Assembly (NCBI GenBank): GCA_024195265.1
Contig: JAJLRJ010000007.1
Coordinates: 4,517,558-4,581,557 of the forward strand
DNA length: 64,000 nucleotides
Direction of reading: 5' to 3'
Source: Dendrophyllia cribrosa
Taxonomy: Eukaryota; Cnidaria; Anthozoa; Scleractinia; Dendrophylliidae
Shown: positions 1 to 11,203 of the stretch, in pieces
Numbering within the stretch: position 1 is the stretch's first letter
Layout of the letters: every line of letters begins with the position of its first letter
Position numbers and translations under genes: made by a program
Notes under the pieces: model-generated
The model's input: the letters and a program-made list of their open reading frames with translations, nothing else
Databases searched by the model: none
What the model was told of the DNA's origin: nothing

Positions 1-536
1 AAATGTCAACTGACAGTATCTGTATGTGAAAAAAAAAAATTCTAAAGAAACGATTCGAAGATAAATCTTAACTAGTAGGCAATCTAATATACCTATTTCT
101 TTTCCATGGATGACCGAATTTCTGAGCCAAACCTTCTGAAGGATCTCGTTTCTTGACAGCGCCTCGAGCCTTCGGCGGCGTTGCTTAGAAAACGTATCAG
201 TAACGATGGAAAATAAAAGAAAACATACAAAAACAAGATACAATGCCTTGAATATGAACTAAATATTTGAACGAAATCATCTTGAAGCCAATAGACGATA
301 CAGATTCCCCAATGTAAACGGATTATTTTAGGAATTAAACTTCCCCGCCACAAAACGGTTTTTCATGGACCACGAAATTCAAGATCGCCCGCAATGCATC
401 AGGAAAAGTGACAATGGGTCTTTAAGTCTCTCCCAAACTGACTTCCTAGTCTACATGAACAATTGGCTCGTGTCAAAAAGAGAACTACATGTAAATATAT
501 CGCAACCTAATTTCCAGTAAGCCAACTCCTCCATAC

Positions 537-1889
537 CTGGAAACCCACTGACCTCCAAGATCCCATCTATCAGTTCCCTTCACAGTCTTCAGCTCTGCAC
601 TGTCAAGTCTACCTCCTACTCTGTCTGTTTGAAGGAAACAATGAACTGTTACATTTTATAAAAATTTTGTAAGACACATTATAAATTAATAAATAAATAC
701 CTTTATTTGAGTGTCAAACTAAAATAGCAGTAAAAGAACCACTAAATGGGGACACTATGAATTAAATAATGTTACAACCAGAATTAATAAAACTATTACA
801 TGACTATCTATGATTATTAAATAGAGACCTGGGTGACTATGTATTTATAATACATGTATTTGAAAATTATGTATATAAGCTTAATAATGGAAATCTTTGC
901 ATCATTTAAAAAAACAACAACTGAATATGAGGGTAATTTTCCATTGGCTGAGTGAAACAAAATTGGTGAAAAATGTTTTTTTTTTCTCACACAACGCTAG
1001 GACCTGAAAACATATATGTCATGTGACCTAAAAGGTGGGCAGTTACTTTTGTTATATCCGCCATTACTGGCTATTAACATCGTATGGCACTCTTCAGGCC
1101 AAAATATATTTTTTGAGATGAAAAATCATGTGGAAATGGTGGGTGGGAGGGGGGGGGGGGGGGGGGGGGGGGCGGGGAATTCCTATCTCATCCAAAATTA
1201 GTCACTGAAGACAATCCAGTTTAATAAACAGGAAGATCCAGGGGAATTTGACACCCTGAGGGGAGCCAGAGAACAATTCCCTACCACTGGGCAAGTAATG
1301 AATATCAAAATCCTGCTGATATTATGGTCATTCTTTCTGTGGCATTCAAATACGGTAATTGCACCCAAATTCCCTACCCTTGGGGCAACAAGTTAAGTAA
1401 TGTCAAAATCCCTACCCAGGTGACCGTCAAAATCCCCTGGGTGGCCCACACTGGAGCTAATGATAAGTCATGGGCTAAATTGGTGTCGGGTTACATCACA
1501 TGATTCTTTATTTTTCGAAGTAAAATAAAAAAAAAGATTTAGTTTCTTATATATCCACATTCCTTGAAACCGAAAACGTTATGTTTATTAAAAGAAACCG
1601 AAACTGAGCTTAAGCTTAGTTAACTAAAGCTTAAGTTTATTAGCTTACTTCAACTTTATAAAATATAATTATCTCTGTTTTCGCCTAATTTAGGCCGGTT
1701 GTCGGCCGGGACCAAATCATGTTGGCACATTAGTTAAATCCCCATTACACTTGCTTCGCACTTACCTTTTGCTTCAAGGACGACAAGTTTTGTTTGGGGT
1801 CGCCTTTTCATCAATTCGTGCGCGGCAGATAGCCCTGAAATCCCAGCTCCGATCACAACAACATCCACGCACTCCAGGGAGGCAGCCAT
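537..1889 (-). CDS. Flavin-dependent amine oxidase, first two coding exons (3' end off-window)
   Basis: Two exons on the minus strand, too short to stand out as ORFs. Exon 1 is 1889-1766: ATG at 1889, 41 codons plus one base, ending in a GTAAG donor. It encodes the N-terminal FAD-binding Rossmann motif (residues about 8-26, VDVVVIGAGISGLSAAHEL) and a beta strand ending LVVLEAK. Exon 2 is 624-537, with a CAG acceptor at 627-625 and a GTATGG donor. It completes the split codon to give D-RVGGR and then a WDLGGQWVS segment. This order is the hallmark of the monoamine/polyamine/L-amino-acid oxidase superfamily, which oxidises amines with FAD and yields hydrogen peroxide. Phases 1 then 2 join without a stop. 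No further exon was recognised between 1 and 530, so the gene should continue left of the window. Which substrate class it belongs to cannot be told from 70 residues. MITEs at 2150 and 2208 lie upstream of the start. Confidence 0.85.
1236..1450. repeat. Degenerate GGGAATTTGAC/CCCTACC repeat
   Basis: Short motifs such as GGGGAATTTGAC and AATTCCCTACC recur in both orientations within intron 1 of the amine-oxidase gene. A related patch is seen at 4160-4245. A poly-G run lies just upstream (about 1149-1172). Confidence 0.5.
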
Positions 1890-2149
1890 ATTTGCTCTTA
1901 TGGATTTTAAAGGAAAAATTTGTTCAGTCGCTGCAGCCGACCCATGTAAAAATCGTCAGAAAAAGAAGGTTACGATGTGTAATACAAAGAAGCACTGAAG
2001 AATTATAGACTAGTTACCACTGTCAAACATAGCACAAAAAAATTTTTTTGCTTGCTCATTTGCAACGCCGACCATGACCGTGAGAAGTATGGAACTAATC
2101 ATGTTGAAAGTAGAGGGAAACTGGGGCCAAGACATTCTCCAGCTTAGGT

Positions 2150-2186
2150 CAACCTCGTTCCCATGGTCTCTGGGGAACGAGGTTGA
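2150..2186. repeat. Mini-hairpin CAACCTCGTTCCC / GGGGAACGAGGTTG
   Basis: A near-perfect 37-bp hairpin with the same termini as the flanked element at 5079-5152. It lies just outside the amine-oxidase start and is probably a deletion derivative of the same micro-MITE. Confidence 0.6.
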
Positions 2187-2207
2187 GCTTAGATGTTAAA
2201 GTGCCTA

Positions 2208-2597
2208 TCACCCCCAAAAAGTTATTTTCAGAATCAACTTTATGTACATTGAATAGTTGCATGGTAAAATATTTCTTGTTTTGAACGTCGTGTTAGTGAG
2301 TTATAGAGATTTGAATTTACAAAATGCTAATTAGATGACGTCAACCCGGGAATCATTTATTAGACAACTACTTGTTTTCACCTCCAAGTAATATATATAT
2401 ATATATATATATTTCTTTTACGAATCAATTGACTATCCACAGTTTATTTTTAGTATTTATCAAATTAATTATCCTGAAGCTGTAAACTGCGTATTGTAAA
2501 TTGGTGAAGAAACAATGGCAAATTCCCGGGTTGACGTCATCTATTCAACTATTCAATGTACATAGAGTTGATTCAAAAAATAACTTGCTAGGGGTGA
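2208..2597. mobile_element. TA-flanked MITE, TIR TCACCCC...AAGTTATTTT
   Basis: Terminal inverted repeats start TCACCCC and continue through AAGTTATTTT, GAATCAACT and TGTACATTGAATAGTTG on both sides. The element is flanked by TA on both sides (2206-2207 and 2598-2599), as in Tc1/mariner elements. An inner pair of arms (TGACGTCAACCCGGGAAT and its complement) and an AT microsatellite at about 2391-2411 lie inside. There is no transposase, so it is non-autonomous. Confidence 0.75.
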
Positions 2598-2599
2598 TA

Positions 2600-5040
2600 G
2601 AGCTTACGTGTAGCCGCTGGCAAGTAGCTAGCTTTCCACAGTATACAGACTACACTCGAGCTTTAACCTGCGGTCAGGCCCAATTTTAGGAGGGGGGGGG
2701 GGGGGGGGGGGGGGGCTTTTAGTTCCTCTTATGTCAGGACGCTACTTCGTTTCCCGTTTCCCGCGGGAATAGTTCCTGACCAAGCGAAACGAAAAAGGAA
2801 CCTTGGTTATAACCGCTGAACAAACGAAACGAGGACTCTGGGAACGAGAATGACGCGGTCCTGTAAAATGGATTTACCTCTCCACACGCATTTCGAATTT
2901 ACCTGGGTAAAGTTGATACGTGTAACCGCGGCTGTTATAACCGCAATTGAAACAACAGCGCCTGTTGAAGTAACTTAACAAAGACAGGTGGGGACAAAGA
3001 AGGCCGCAGAGAGAAGTGCATGCTGAATAGACGGGGAAAGCCCTGCTCAAGAGCCGACAGAAAAAAGAAACATCACGGCAAAAGTTATGCGGAAAAAAGC
3101 AAATTAAAAAACTTTGAAAACTGCGATCAGACCTTATTATTTCCCTATGTTCTTGTTTATTCTAACATAAGACGCTAAAAAGGTAAAGTTGTGCACGAGT
3201 CACAGGCAGCCCACAAAGCCGGAGCTTAACCCGGTTTATGTGGCATAAAGCAACTAGGAGTATTGCTTCCCCCCCCCCCCCCCCCATAAAAGATTTTAAC
3301 TCAAGACGACTGAAAAGGACTGACATACAAGCTATGAAGATGGAGACGAAGTTTTACTTTTAAAGAACAATGCTTCTCCTCGAGAAACGAACCTACGAAC
3401 TAAATGCTTCACTTGCGTGATAAAAACTGCTGTCATCTCTACGAAAATTGCTGACTGTTGCTGTTTGCGATACACAGTGTGTATGGAACTTGGAGCAAAT
3501 TACTTAAGCATTTTCATTTTAACATTACAGTTTAAGCGCTGTATTTGAGTGCAGGTTTATACGATAGGGAATTCGCAACACATGTAACGCGCATTTTCTC
3601 AACGTTCCTTTGTTTGTGTAATTTCCTAATTATTCTATTTGAATTTTTAGGACAAGAGCCACTAAGACGCATTAATAAAGCGTTATATGTTACATTTCAG
3701 TGATGTCAAGACACTGTTAAAACTGTTTACTAATGTTTCTCAATAACGGGTGATGTATTTTTTGTTGTGTAAAATACTGTATGTCTTATCTCTAAATATT
3801 TTAGGCAAGCTTTCCCTACTTTCTTTGTATCAGCGGCTAAAAGAAATAGCTCAAAAACCATGCCGAAGAATTGCAAAATTTTGGCGTAACAATGGCGCGA
3901 CAACAGGCACATGCCACGTACTACTCGCGGGTTACGCCTCTCATTATCACGGCCACCGCAGTAATTTTACCATCACGCCCGGACTATACCGCTACTTCAG
4001 CTACGCAGTCTTTTTCTACCGGTTTCCGCCAAGTTAGGTGTCAACCTTTTTTGATAGTTCTATCCTTTGCAGTCTTCCGAAACTAAATTTCCACTACATA
4101 AAGTCTTGTCAGCTCTTAGGTACTCCCTTTTCGGAACAATCCTTGCTCGCAAGTTCTCGGGATCAGGGGGGTAGGGAATTTGACGTAAAAGGCCCTTCCC
4201 GTGGGTGGGGAATTTGAACTTTTCCTGGGTGTGGTAGGGAATTTGAACAAGCCAATCATCAAAAGTTCACTGTGTTCGGGGGTAGCCCTGGGGGATGTTG
4301 AATTTCGAATTGATCGGCGCATTACGGTTGAATCTGTTCAGACTCATTTCCTCTGCACGCGACTTCCTAAAAAGCAAATATAATTAATTAACAGTTGTCA
4401 TAGCTTGTGAACAGGCCTTCTGGTCGTTCGAGCGAGCGAGCGAGCGAAGCGAGCGGGGAGCGCGAGCCGAGGGAAAACTGGGGAGAGAGGAAGGGGAGGG
4501 GAACACCGGTGTAATACATGCTTCTATCATGTATTTATTCACAACACGGTCTGGTAGAGTTTTCAGTCTGTCACCATCACTGAAGGTCTGAAATATATCT
4601 CGAGGCGATTGAGGGGTCTTGAAAAAAGGATTAACAGTTGGGGCGGGGGGCAGGAAATTAAAATGTTTCTTGGTATTTAATTTTCCTCCATCCTACCTAT
4701 TAATGAACGGTCCCTTTATAATTGTAGTGTTCCTGTTTTGACCGATCCATGGTAAACAGCCCCCATCTTAAATCTTTGCGTTAGACGTTCGTAAATTTTT
4801 AAAGGTTTAGTTCTGTATATTTTACGATTTAAAGCGTATATCTTATATCTGATTGAGGATTTCATACCGGTGGAGCGGTGACTGCAGTGGATGTTGCTGC
4901 AGGTGAAGCGTTATTGTCGGATGTCTCAAAGAAGCATACAGGACGTTAGAAAGCACAACTCGCATTGCAAATACAAAATGATTGGATTTTACCTGTCTTT
5001 AGACCTACCTGACGTTGCGACAAACCCATAGATTGGTTGA
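2600..5040. other. No recognisable gene; poly-G/C runs and MITE scraps
   Basis: Homopolymer G (about 2691-2715) and C (about 3270-3286) runs and a fragment of the GAACGAGAATG micro-MITE family (about 2835-2860) are present. A GGGAATTTGA-type patch lies at 4160-4245 and a GAGC-rich simple repeat at 4428-4455. Overlapping open frames at 3750-4086 have no conserved motif or clear splice context, so they were not called as genes. Confidence 0.5.
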
Positions 5041-5078
5041 TCATGATGGCACGAGAAACAGCATCGCAAATTGTACGT

Positions 5079-5152
5079 CAACCTCGTTCCCAGGGTCTCT
5101 CATCTTCTCGCTCCAGGGGGCGGGAAGATGACAGACTCTGGGAACGAGGTTG
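5079..5152. mobile_element. 74-bp micro-MITE with 9-bp target duplication
   Basis: The ends CAACCTCGTTCCCAG and CTGGGAACGAGGTTG are exact inverted repeats. The element is flanked by perfect 9-bp direct repeats ATTGTACGT (5070-5078 and 5153-5161). A 9-bp duplication is typical of Mutator-like transposons. A second flanked member lies at 43562-43616, and unflanked relatives at 2150, 42590, 43740, 56960 and 63945. Confidence 0.8.
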
Positions 5153-5251
5153 ATTGTACGTGATAGATCCACCATTTTTAGGTGTTTTCGTAGAACTTGG
5201 TATCCAGGCCTTCCTGCTTTTTCTGCGCTCACCGACCACACCTGGCACAGA

Positions 5252-5619
5252 AATGGTTATTTCTGATAACCATTTTTTTTTGGGCAGAAATCGGTTATTT
5301 GAAATAACAATTTTTGGCAATAGGCGAGAAATTGGTTGTTTGAAATAACCATTTTTTGGCAAGGCAAGAGCTTGGTTATCCACGATAAAAAATGGAAACC
5401 TCTACTTCCATTAATACAACAGTAGCTGCTATCCAAACCTCGTTTTTAAAGATGCCCTTAATAATTACTTTTTGTTTATTTACTTATTTATTTATTTATT
5501 TATTTATATTTTAAGTCTAGTGTAGCGCTTTTTCTTTGTAAAATTGAGTTGTGTATTGTATATTGATGCATGTAAAATCTGTGATGTATCTTGTGTACCT
5601 GTGTACTTGTAAAACTGTA

Positions 5620-5651
<32 letters not shown>

Positions 5652-5657
5652 TATATA

Positions 5658-5692
<35 letters not shown>

Positions 5693-5830
5693 TTGGTTAT
5701 TTGAAATAACCATTTTTGGCAATGGTAATAAATCGGTTATTTGAAATAACCATTTTTAGCAATTGGCGATTAGTTGGATTTTTGAAATAACCGTTTTGGG
5801 GATTTCACCTTCAATTGGTTATTTTAAACT
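5252..5830. repeat. Tandem about 47-bp repeat built on palindrome GGTTATTTGAAATAACC
   Basis: At least five copies of a unit containing GGTTATTTGAAATAACC followed by ATTTTTGGCAA. One copy is split by the poly-A-tailed insertion at 5380-5690. Each unit can form its own hairpin. Confidence 0.7.
5380..5690 (+). mobile_element. 5'-truncated retroelement 3' end with poly-A and target duplication
   Basis: The segment ends in about 28 A residues and is flanked by identical 10-bp direct repeats GCTTGGTTAT (5370-5379 and 5691-5700). This is the signature of target-primed reverse transcription. The tail region (TGTGTACTTGTAAAACTG, AATAAAATAC) resembles the 3' end of the LINE ending at 10044. No coding part remains. 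Confidence 0.75.
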
Positions 5831-5984
5831 GAACCAACTAAAAGAACTTCCATAATGATGGTTATATCAAATAACCAAACTTAATACCTGTTAACAAATT
5901 TTAATTATTTGATATACACATTTTGGCATGTTTGGTTATATGATATAACCAAATAGCAATAGCTGTCTCCGAAATTCATAATAT

Positions 5985-6357
5985 TAATAATATAACCATT
6001 TAAATAATGATAAAAAGCCCTCAAACACTTGACTCGTAAACTTTGGTGTCCGTATTGGAGAGGTTCACTGTATTTCATTTCTCCAAAACCTGTTATATAA
6101 ACATTTTTATTGGTTAAATATTTCCACGAATTGTTAATTAGAGCACTTTGCAGCAATTTACGTCTCAATCCAAGTTAAAAACACTTCAGCTGTTTATATT
6201 TTAATATGCAATCATAAACGGTTCTCAAAAATAATTAAGGTCAAATAAACATTCTTCCTCAAGAAAACAGTTAAAACAAATCAATCACTCAACTATCAAA
6301 CAAAAATATTTAAGTTGAACTTTGTCACTGTTTCCACATGGATGCTTTTTAAAGTGT
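5985..6357 (+). repeat. Distal upstream block of secreted-peptide gene 1
   Basis: This stretch matches 19960-20180 and 34885-35160 (shared motifs GTGTCCGTATTGGAGAGGTT and GCAGCAATTTACGTC). In the other copies the match continues directly into the proximal promoter block. Here the proximal part resumes only at 10045, so the LINE at 6358-10044 has split it. Confidence 0.7.
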
Positions 6358-6377
6358 TTCGGTTTATTAACTTGTGC

Positions 6378-6637
6378 CAGAAACCCATAAGTGGGTTGAA
6401 ACGTGTAACGCGCATTCACAGCTTCCGAATATTCATTTTTTGCTTAGTACCATATTTGGAAACCCCTCGGTCCAGGGAGATTGGAAGCAAGTTGTTCTAG
6501 CGAATTGATTGGTTAATATTTTTATCTTGATTTTCCAAATATGGCTGTAACAACTTCTTAGCAAATTGAATAATCGGAAGCTTGTTTTAAAGCGTACAAG
6601 AGACAGTTGCACGTTTCAACCCACTTATGGGTTTCTG
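6378..6637. mobile_element. 260-bp MITE, TIR CAGAAACCCATAAGTGGGTT, 7-bp duplication
   Basis: The ends are inverted repeats CAGAAACCCATAAGTGGGTT, flanked by CTTGTGC on both sides (6371-6377 and 6638-6644). It lies in the LINE remnant. A second copy at about 15978-17314 carries a nested element, so this one is the empty version. Confidence 0.8.
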
Positions 6638-6757
6638 CTTGTGCGTTTAAGCATTACGACTAGCATGGATCCCTAGACTCTTAAAGAAAGGACATTTTAA
6701 TTGGAAGACAATCCCAGACTATCATTTTAAGAAATGTGGTGGCCTTGACTTTCTACT

Positions 6758-7879
6758 AGGCCAGTTCTCACTAGGGCTCTTAAGTGCACTTGAGGTGCAC
6801 TTGGTACGTACTTGTAGTGTGAACTCCTTTCTGAGAGCATTTTCTAAGTCAGACTTACATTTCAATAGAAGCACTCATCTGATTTATTTACACGTTTAAA
6901 TCTCATTGTAAAATGTATCAAAGAGGTAAAAATTAATATCAGCTGAATGTAATTAGGAAGTTAAATAATTTCCAGTAGTTCGTTTTCGAAAAGCTCCATA
7001 TTTCCCTTCTTTTTTATCAAAAACGTATTTTGGAATGGCACGTGCTGTTAGTTTGTGCGGAATCACCCAAGTGTAGCTCGCGTACTTGGAGTGTGAACGT
7101 TTTAATGACCGCACTTATTGGATTCTTTGTTGCCCTGGCGATACGCGTAAAACAAAAGAATCCAAGTGCACTTCAAAGTAAGGTCCACCCCTTACTTGGG
7201 AGCGCACTTGACCAATGACAGTAAAGCCGTGCAGCCGTGCAGCTAAAAGCACGTGTGCGTGCAACAACTTTGAATTCCACAGGGAACGAGCTCTTTACGT
7301 TTTGGTTTACGATTCGCAGTCACGGACGACTTCTAAAAGACTCTCAAGCAGGATCTCGAGTTTTACTTTAGCTGTTGTATTGGAAGGCGTATTTCAAGCC
7401 GACTTAGGGTAAAAAATTTTACGTTGAGAAAAAAAGGTTGTAGTCTAATTCTCAGGTTTAGCCAATCAAAAACACTACAGCCATGCGCGCATTCAATACT
7501 CATAAGATACAAAAACATGTTTTTATGACGAGCACGAAAAAGTTCCCAAAAATTAACAAAAAGTGAGCATAGCGTTACCCCAGGCTCTGAGACGATGTTT
7601 TGCTGAATCAAGTTCAAATAAAACTTGACGTGATAAGAAAAAATATTTTACTATCGACTTAGCGTTTTATGCATATCGTACTTTTGTGCTTCAACTTTGT
7701 TTATCACGGCTAATCAACTGCATACCAACTTGCGATCGCAAGTAATTTGCATCTAAATACGCACGCTGTGCGTAGTCATGCCTGAAAATCTATTGTCTCG
7801 TCTTTCCTAAGTAGACCTTAAGTCTACTTGATTATCAAGTGCACTTCAAGTGCACTTTGGCCCTAGTGTGAACCGGCCT
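6758..7879. mobile_element. 1.1-kb MITE-like element, TIR AGGCCRGTTCNCACTAGGGC, 3-bp duplication ACT
   Basis: The long inverted ends contain repeated AAGTGCACTT motifs, also found subterminally near 7050-7090 and 7160-7205. It is flanked by ACT (6755-6757 and 7880-7882). Removing the element and one ACT restores the LINE reading frame through LDFLLSCNYRV, which fixes the boundary. There is no transposase. Confidence 0.8.
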
Positions 7880-8028
7880 ACTATCTTGCAACTATCGAGT
7901 GAAAGACTTTGAATACCTACCTCGCTTTTATAAGGATATTCTACTCTTTTTGATGATCTGAAAACCCTATACGGTAATACAGACTTGCGTGATACGATTC
8001 TCTATCATAATAAAGAGATATTTGTAAT

Positions 8029-8271
8029 CCACCGTAGGAAAAAAGATGGCGGCTGTTCATTTTACCACAATGCCTTGCGGACCTAACACAGCACATAAGG
8101 CACAAAGAAAGCCAAATTTCTACAATATTTGTTCCAGTACTAAGGACAATGTGTAGACTAGGTTTGAAGATTTTATAACTTTTCTTTACATTTTTATGAA
8201 CGTTGTTAAGGTTTTTATGCGCTAAGAATTATGGGTAAATGTACCAGTCGCCATCTTTTTTCCTACCGAGG
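8029..8271. mobile_element. 243-bp MITE, TIR CCNCGGTAGGAAAAAAGATGGCG
   Basis: The inverted ends match the second copy at 55957-56199, and the bodies are nearly identical. Flanks are AAT on both sides. Removing the element plus one AAT gives in-frame NKEIFV-NEPFFF in the LINE, so the 3-bp duplication is well supported. Confidence 0.85.
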
Positions 8272-8895
8272 AATGAGCCTTTCTTTTTTCATGAATGTTT
8301 TAGTAAGGGAGTTAAGACGATTGTAGACGAATTCAAATCTCAGTATTCTTTGGAAAAGACCAACTTTCTTCAATACTATCAAGTTGTTAGCGCTATTATT
8401 CCAAACCATCTTTTACAAAAAGCTAGAGAACTGATAGCTTTTTCTGATGGAAATATAATGAATGATGACTTAACTTGCTTTCCTCTCGATGAAAATATTA
8501 ATATAAACTTATTAAGACCCCTATTAAAAACAAAATCAAGACTTTTACTGGCTGCTTGTCAACAAATCACATACAAATCCACAAACCGGCCCTAAACGGT
8601 CGATTAAATCGATCAAACCTGAAAACATATGCTGGAAAGAAATTTCCCAATCAGTTCATAGAACGTGTGTAGAAAACAAATTACGCGAGTTTCATTTTAA
8701 ATTTATTCATAGAATTATTGTGACCAAGAAGGAACTTCAGGTTTAAGATTAAGGAAGATAGTGATTGTATTTATGGTGGAGAAGAGGATTCTATTGATCA
8801 CAGCTTTATAAGTTGTCAGTTCACTGTGTCTTTCGTTCAGAAGGTGTTGGTGATTCCTCAGTATTGCACTGCGCATCCTGTACTGCGCATAACAC
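8239..8895 (+). pseudogene. LINE ORF2 C-terminal remnant
   Basis: The real LINE frame resumes at about 8272 (NEPFFFHECFSKGVKTIV, NFLQYYQVVSAI). It runs to about 8540, where a frameshift moves it to the frame reading FYWLLVNK, then ICWKEISQSV and KLREFHFKFIHRI. It then enters a zinc-finger-like stretch with GEEDSIDHSF near 8780. This is the usual order downstream of the reverse transcriptase in L1/Tx1-type proteins. The first codons of the open frame (8239-8271) belong to the MITE. Confidence 0.7.
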
Positions 8896-9540
8896 ACGTA
8901 ATTCGCAACATCGGCAGCATTAAAACATGGCTGCTTTTTTGGCCGGAAACCTCACCAGGCATAAAAATGGGCGCTTCATAAAATCATCAGTGATAAAAAG
9001 AACTGAAATTTTGTTTCAAGATCTAGAGAGAAAAAGAAAATCAAACGACAGTGTAAGCGCCTGCAAGGCCTGCAAGCTCGTTAGAAAATACGACCGTCTT
9101 TTTCTCTCTAACGAGCATGGTGACCTATATTTTTTACTGCATCATTTTGATGTTAAATTAATGCTTTTTAAGTTGAAAAAGTTAAAAAAAAATTCCTCGA
9201 CAGGAAAAAAAGATATCGCTAAAAACGTTCTCAAATCAGTTACTCGTGGGAGCAAATTGATGACCTTGAAAACATGGACGCGAGGAATGTTTTGAGTCCG
9301 TGTCATTTGAAGATATGTGACTTTTTTATAACTTTTATTTCAAAGTGTTTCCATATGGTGGAGACTTTAACCTATCAAGTTTTTTTGAAGAATTGTAAAC
9401 TTTGCTTTCACGGGTTACCGGGAAAAGAAACATGAACCGATCAAATAATGACGTGCGTGATCGGTATTGCTATAGGCATAAATGGGGCAACATTGGTCCA
9501 TCATATCTCTTTACCGAGCATGGTGACCTATCTTTCTTAT
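8872..9540 (+). other. Unresolved insertion in the LINE, with a 122-codon open frame
   Basis: The LINE coding sequence is interrupted between its zinc-finger-like part (about 8860) and its C-terminal part (from about 9540). The inserted segment holds an open frame at 8927-9295 starting MAAFLAGNLTRHKNGRF and containing a CKACKL motif. The motif CGAGCATGGTGACCTAT occurs twice (about 9110 and 9517). I do not recognise the protein. It could be a captured exon or the start of another transposon protein. Confidence 0.35.
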
Positions 9541-10044
9541 TGAATTTTTCGAAACAACTTATGGTAGGGAGCTGTTAGGGAAAATTTTAAAAAAATCGTT
9601 CGACAACTTTTATTTCTGAGGAATACAACTGACAATTCTGCATTCACTGATCTTAACACCGAGAAATTTTTATTTGGGCTATCAACTGTATCTGATGTAT
9701 TACAGAAAAAAATTAAATTACACTCTACTGTTTTTGCGCTACTACATTTATAAGAGAAAACTCCAGAATGATTCATTACTGATCTCTGATTTTATATAAA
9801 AAGTAATGTACAAATATAGAATTGAACTCCTTCCATAAGTCAATAAATTCTGATCTGTATACTAATTAAAAAATCCAATCTCTTATTTACACCCTCTATA
9901 TCAATGCGTACTTCAATCAAAATGTTGTAAACCATATTTCTCTTCTTTTTTTGTTTTTGTTTGTACTTGTAATGTATCTTGTTCGTAAGTTTTGTTTTGT
10001 AAAATGCAAAAAAATAAAAATAAAATAAATAAAATAAAAGAAAT

Positions 10045-11203
10045 TGTGCGTTTTCATTGAAAATGGAACAAAAGTTCAGCGTCCAGACGATCGTTTCGGA
10101 TGGTCAGTTTCACTGTCCAATGGAAAACAACACGAATATGATTCAAACGTTAAAAAGGCAAACTGAGGATTCACATATCATCCGCCGAATTTCAATACTG
10201 TACTGATAACATGAAAATAGCCCATCAATTAAGAACAGTTTTAGAAATAATCCTTATTTTCTCATTTAACCATCAAGAGCTGTTGTGTTTGTTTTTAATC
10301 TTCGTAGTTTCAGCGGTAGTTTCACCAGCTGTCGAAAGCTGCCAATATTAATTAGCAACGAGCACGAAATGGCGATGTAAAATATCGTGGATTGCAAGAT
10401 CTCTGTTATTCAGTGTTATACGCGACCGCTGTTTGGACTGAATTTGATCTTCATCAACCCTTCTTCTAACATCAAAGCTTGGTAAGTCACGTAAAATACT
10501 CAAGTGTCAACTATACTTTGTATTTCGAATGGAGCAGTTGTTTCCTAAACTGAGGTCTGGAATTGGTCTCACACGGAGATGTAACCTTTTTTACTCCTGA
10601 AGTGACCCTCGGTGTCAGAGGCTTTTCTAGTGCCCTCATCTATCTTACGCGGATTGCACGCTTCTTATGTGTCGTTTTAAATTCACGCCGCGTCTTTTGA
10701 TCGGCGTCCGGCTGACCCATATTGCTCACAAAAGCGTACTACGAGAAAACCTCTGGTAACCAGGGTATCCTAAAGTCAAGCCGTGGTCTTATTTTTAATT
10801 TTTTTTCTTTGGCCCTAACTTTTGAGTTTGTGGATAAAAAGCATCAGCGTGACCATTCAAATTATTAAAACTCTCGGGCAGTATTTTCTTGTAGCGTTAT
10901 TTGTTTGAAGGTAGTAGAAAATTAAGTTATGAAATTTTCGCAAACAGTTTTGTTTGCGCTCTCTTAGGAATAAAACGGTTTCAACCGCGCCCCCATGTTT
11001 TCGTTCTGGCCGAAAAAGGTGGTTACAATAACGAGCTGGTGCAGGGGCGTATTACGGAGTGATTGTATGGCGGGGTTCTACTGCAGTTAGTTCAACTAGG
11101 ACGGTGAATGAAGTATAAGAAATTAAATATTTAGATGCATTGAATGTAGCTGACTTATTTGTTTATGTATTTGCCAGTTGACTTCTGAGGAGTGAGAACA
11201 AAA
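10045..11203 (+). promoter_or_regulatory. Proximal promoter, 5'UTR exon and intron 1 of secreted-peptide gene 1
   Basis: Conserved with 35160-36638 at the second locus and in part with 20280-20670. A donor (AAGCTTG|GTAAGTC, exon end 10481) is conserved at 35937. An acceptor-like TTTGCCAG lies about 26 bases before the ATG in both genes, which implies an untranslated first exon. Intron 1 holds one diverged unit (about 10815-10900) of the 88-bp repeat found in the element at 21097-21566. No clear TATA box was identified. Confidence 0.5.

Larger units (their letters stand above)
6358..10044 (+). mobile_element. 5'-truncated L1/Tx1-like LINE with nested insertions
   Basis: The plus-strand remnant carries the C-terminal third of an ORF2 protein and an A-rich tail (about 10008-10040, AAATAAAATAAA type). 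The coding parts, read across several MITEs, give ALRLAWIPRLLKKG, CGGLDF, CNYRVKDFEYLPRFY, then NKEIFV/NEPFFF, the NFLQYYQVVSAI segment, a zinc-finger-like GEEDSIDHSFISCQF region near 8780-8830, and a terminal FGLSTVSDVLQKK / FLRYYIY motif near 9670-9760. The element is inactive, with an early stop, frameshifts and insertions. It sits inside the upstream region of secreted-peptide gene 1. No clean target duplication was found. Confidence 0.75.

Noticed and set aside
3750..4086. Overlapping 71-95 residue frames suggestive of an exon
   Set aside because: No conserved motif, no clear acceptor/donor pair, and two plus-strand frames compete.
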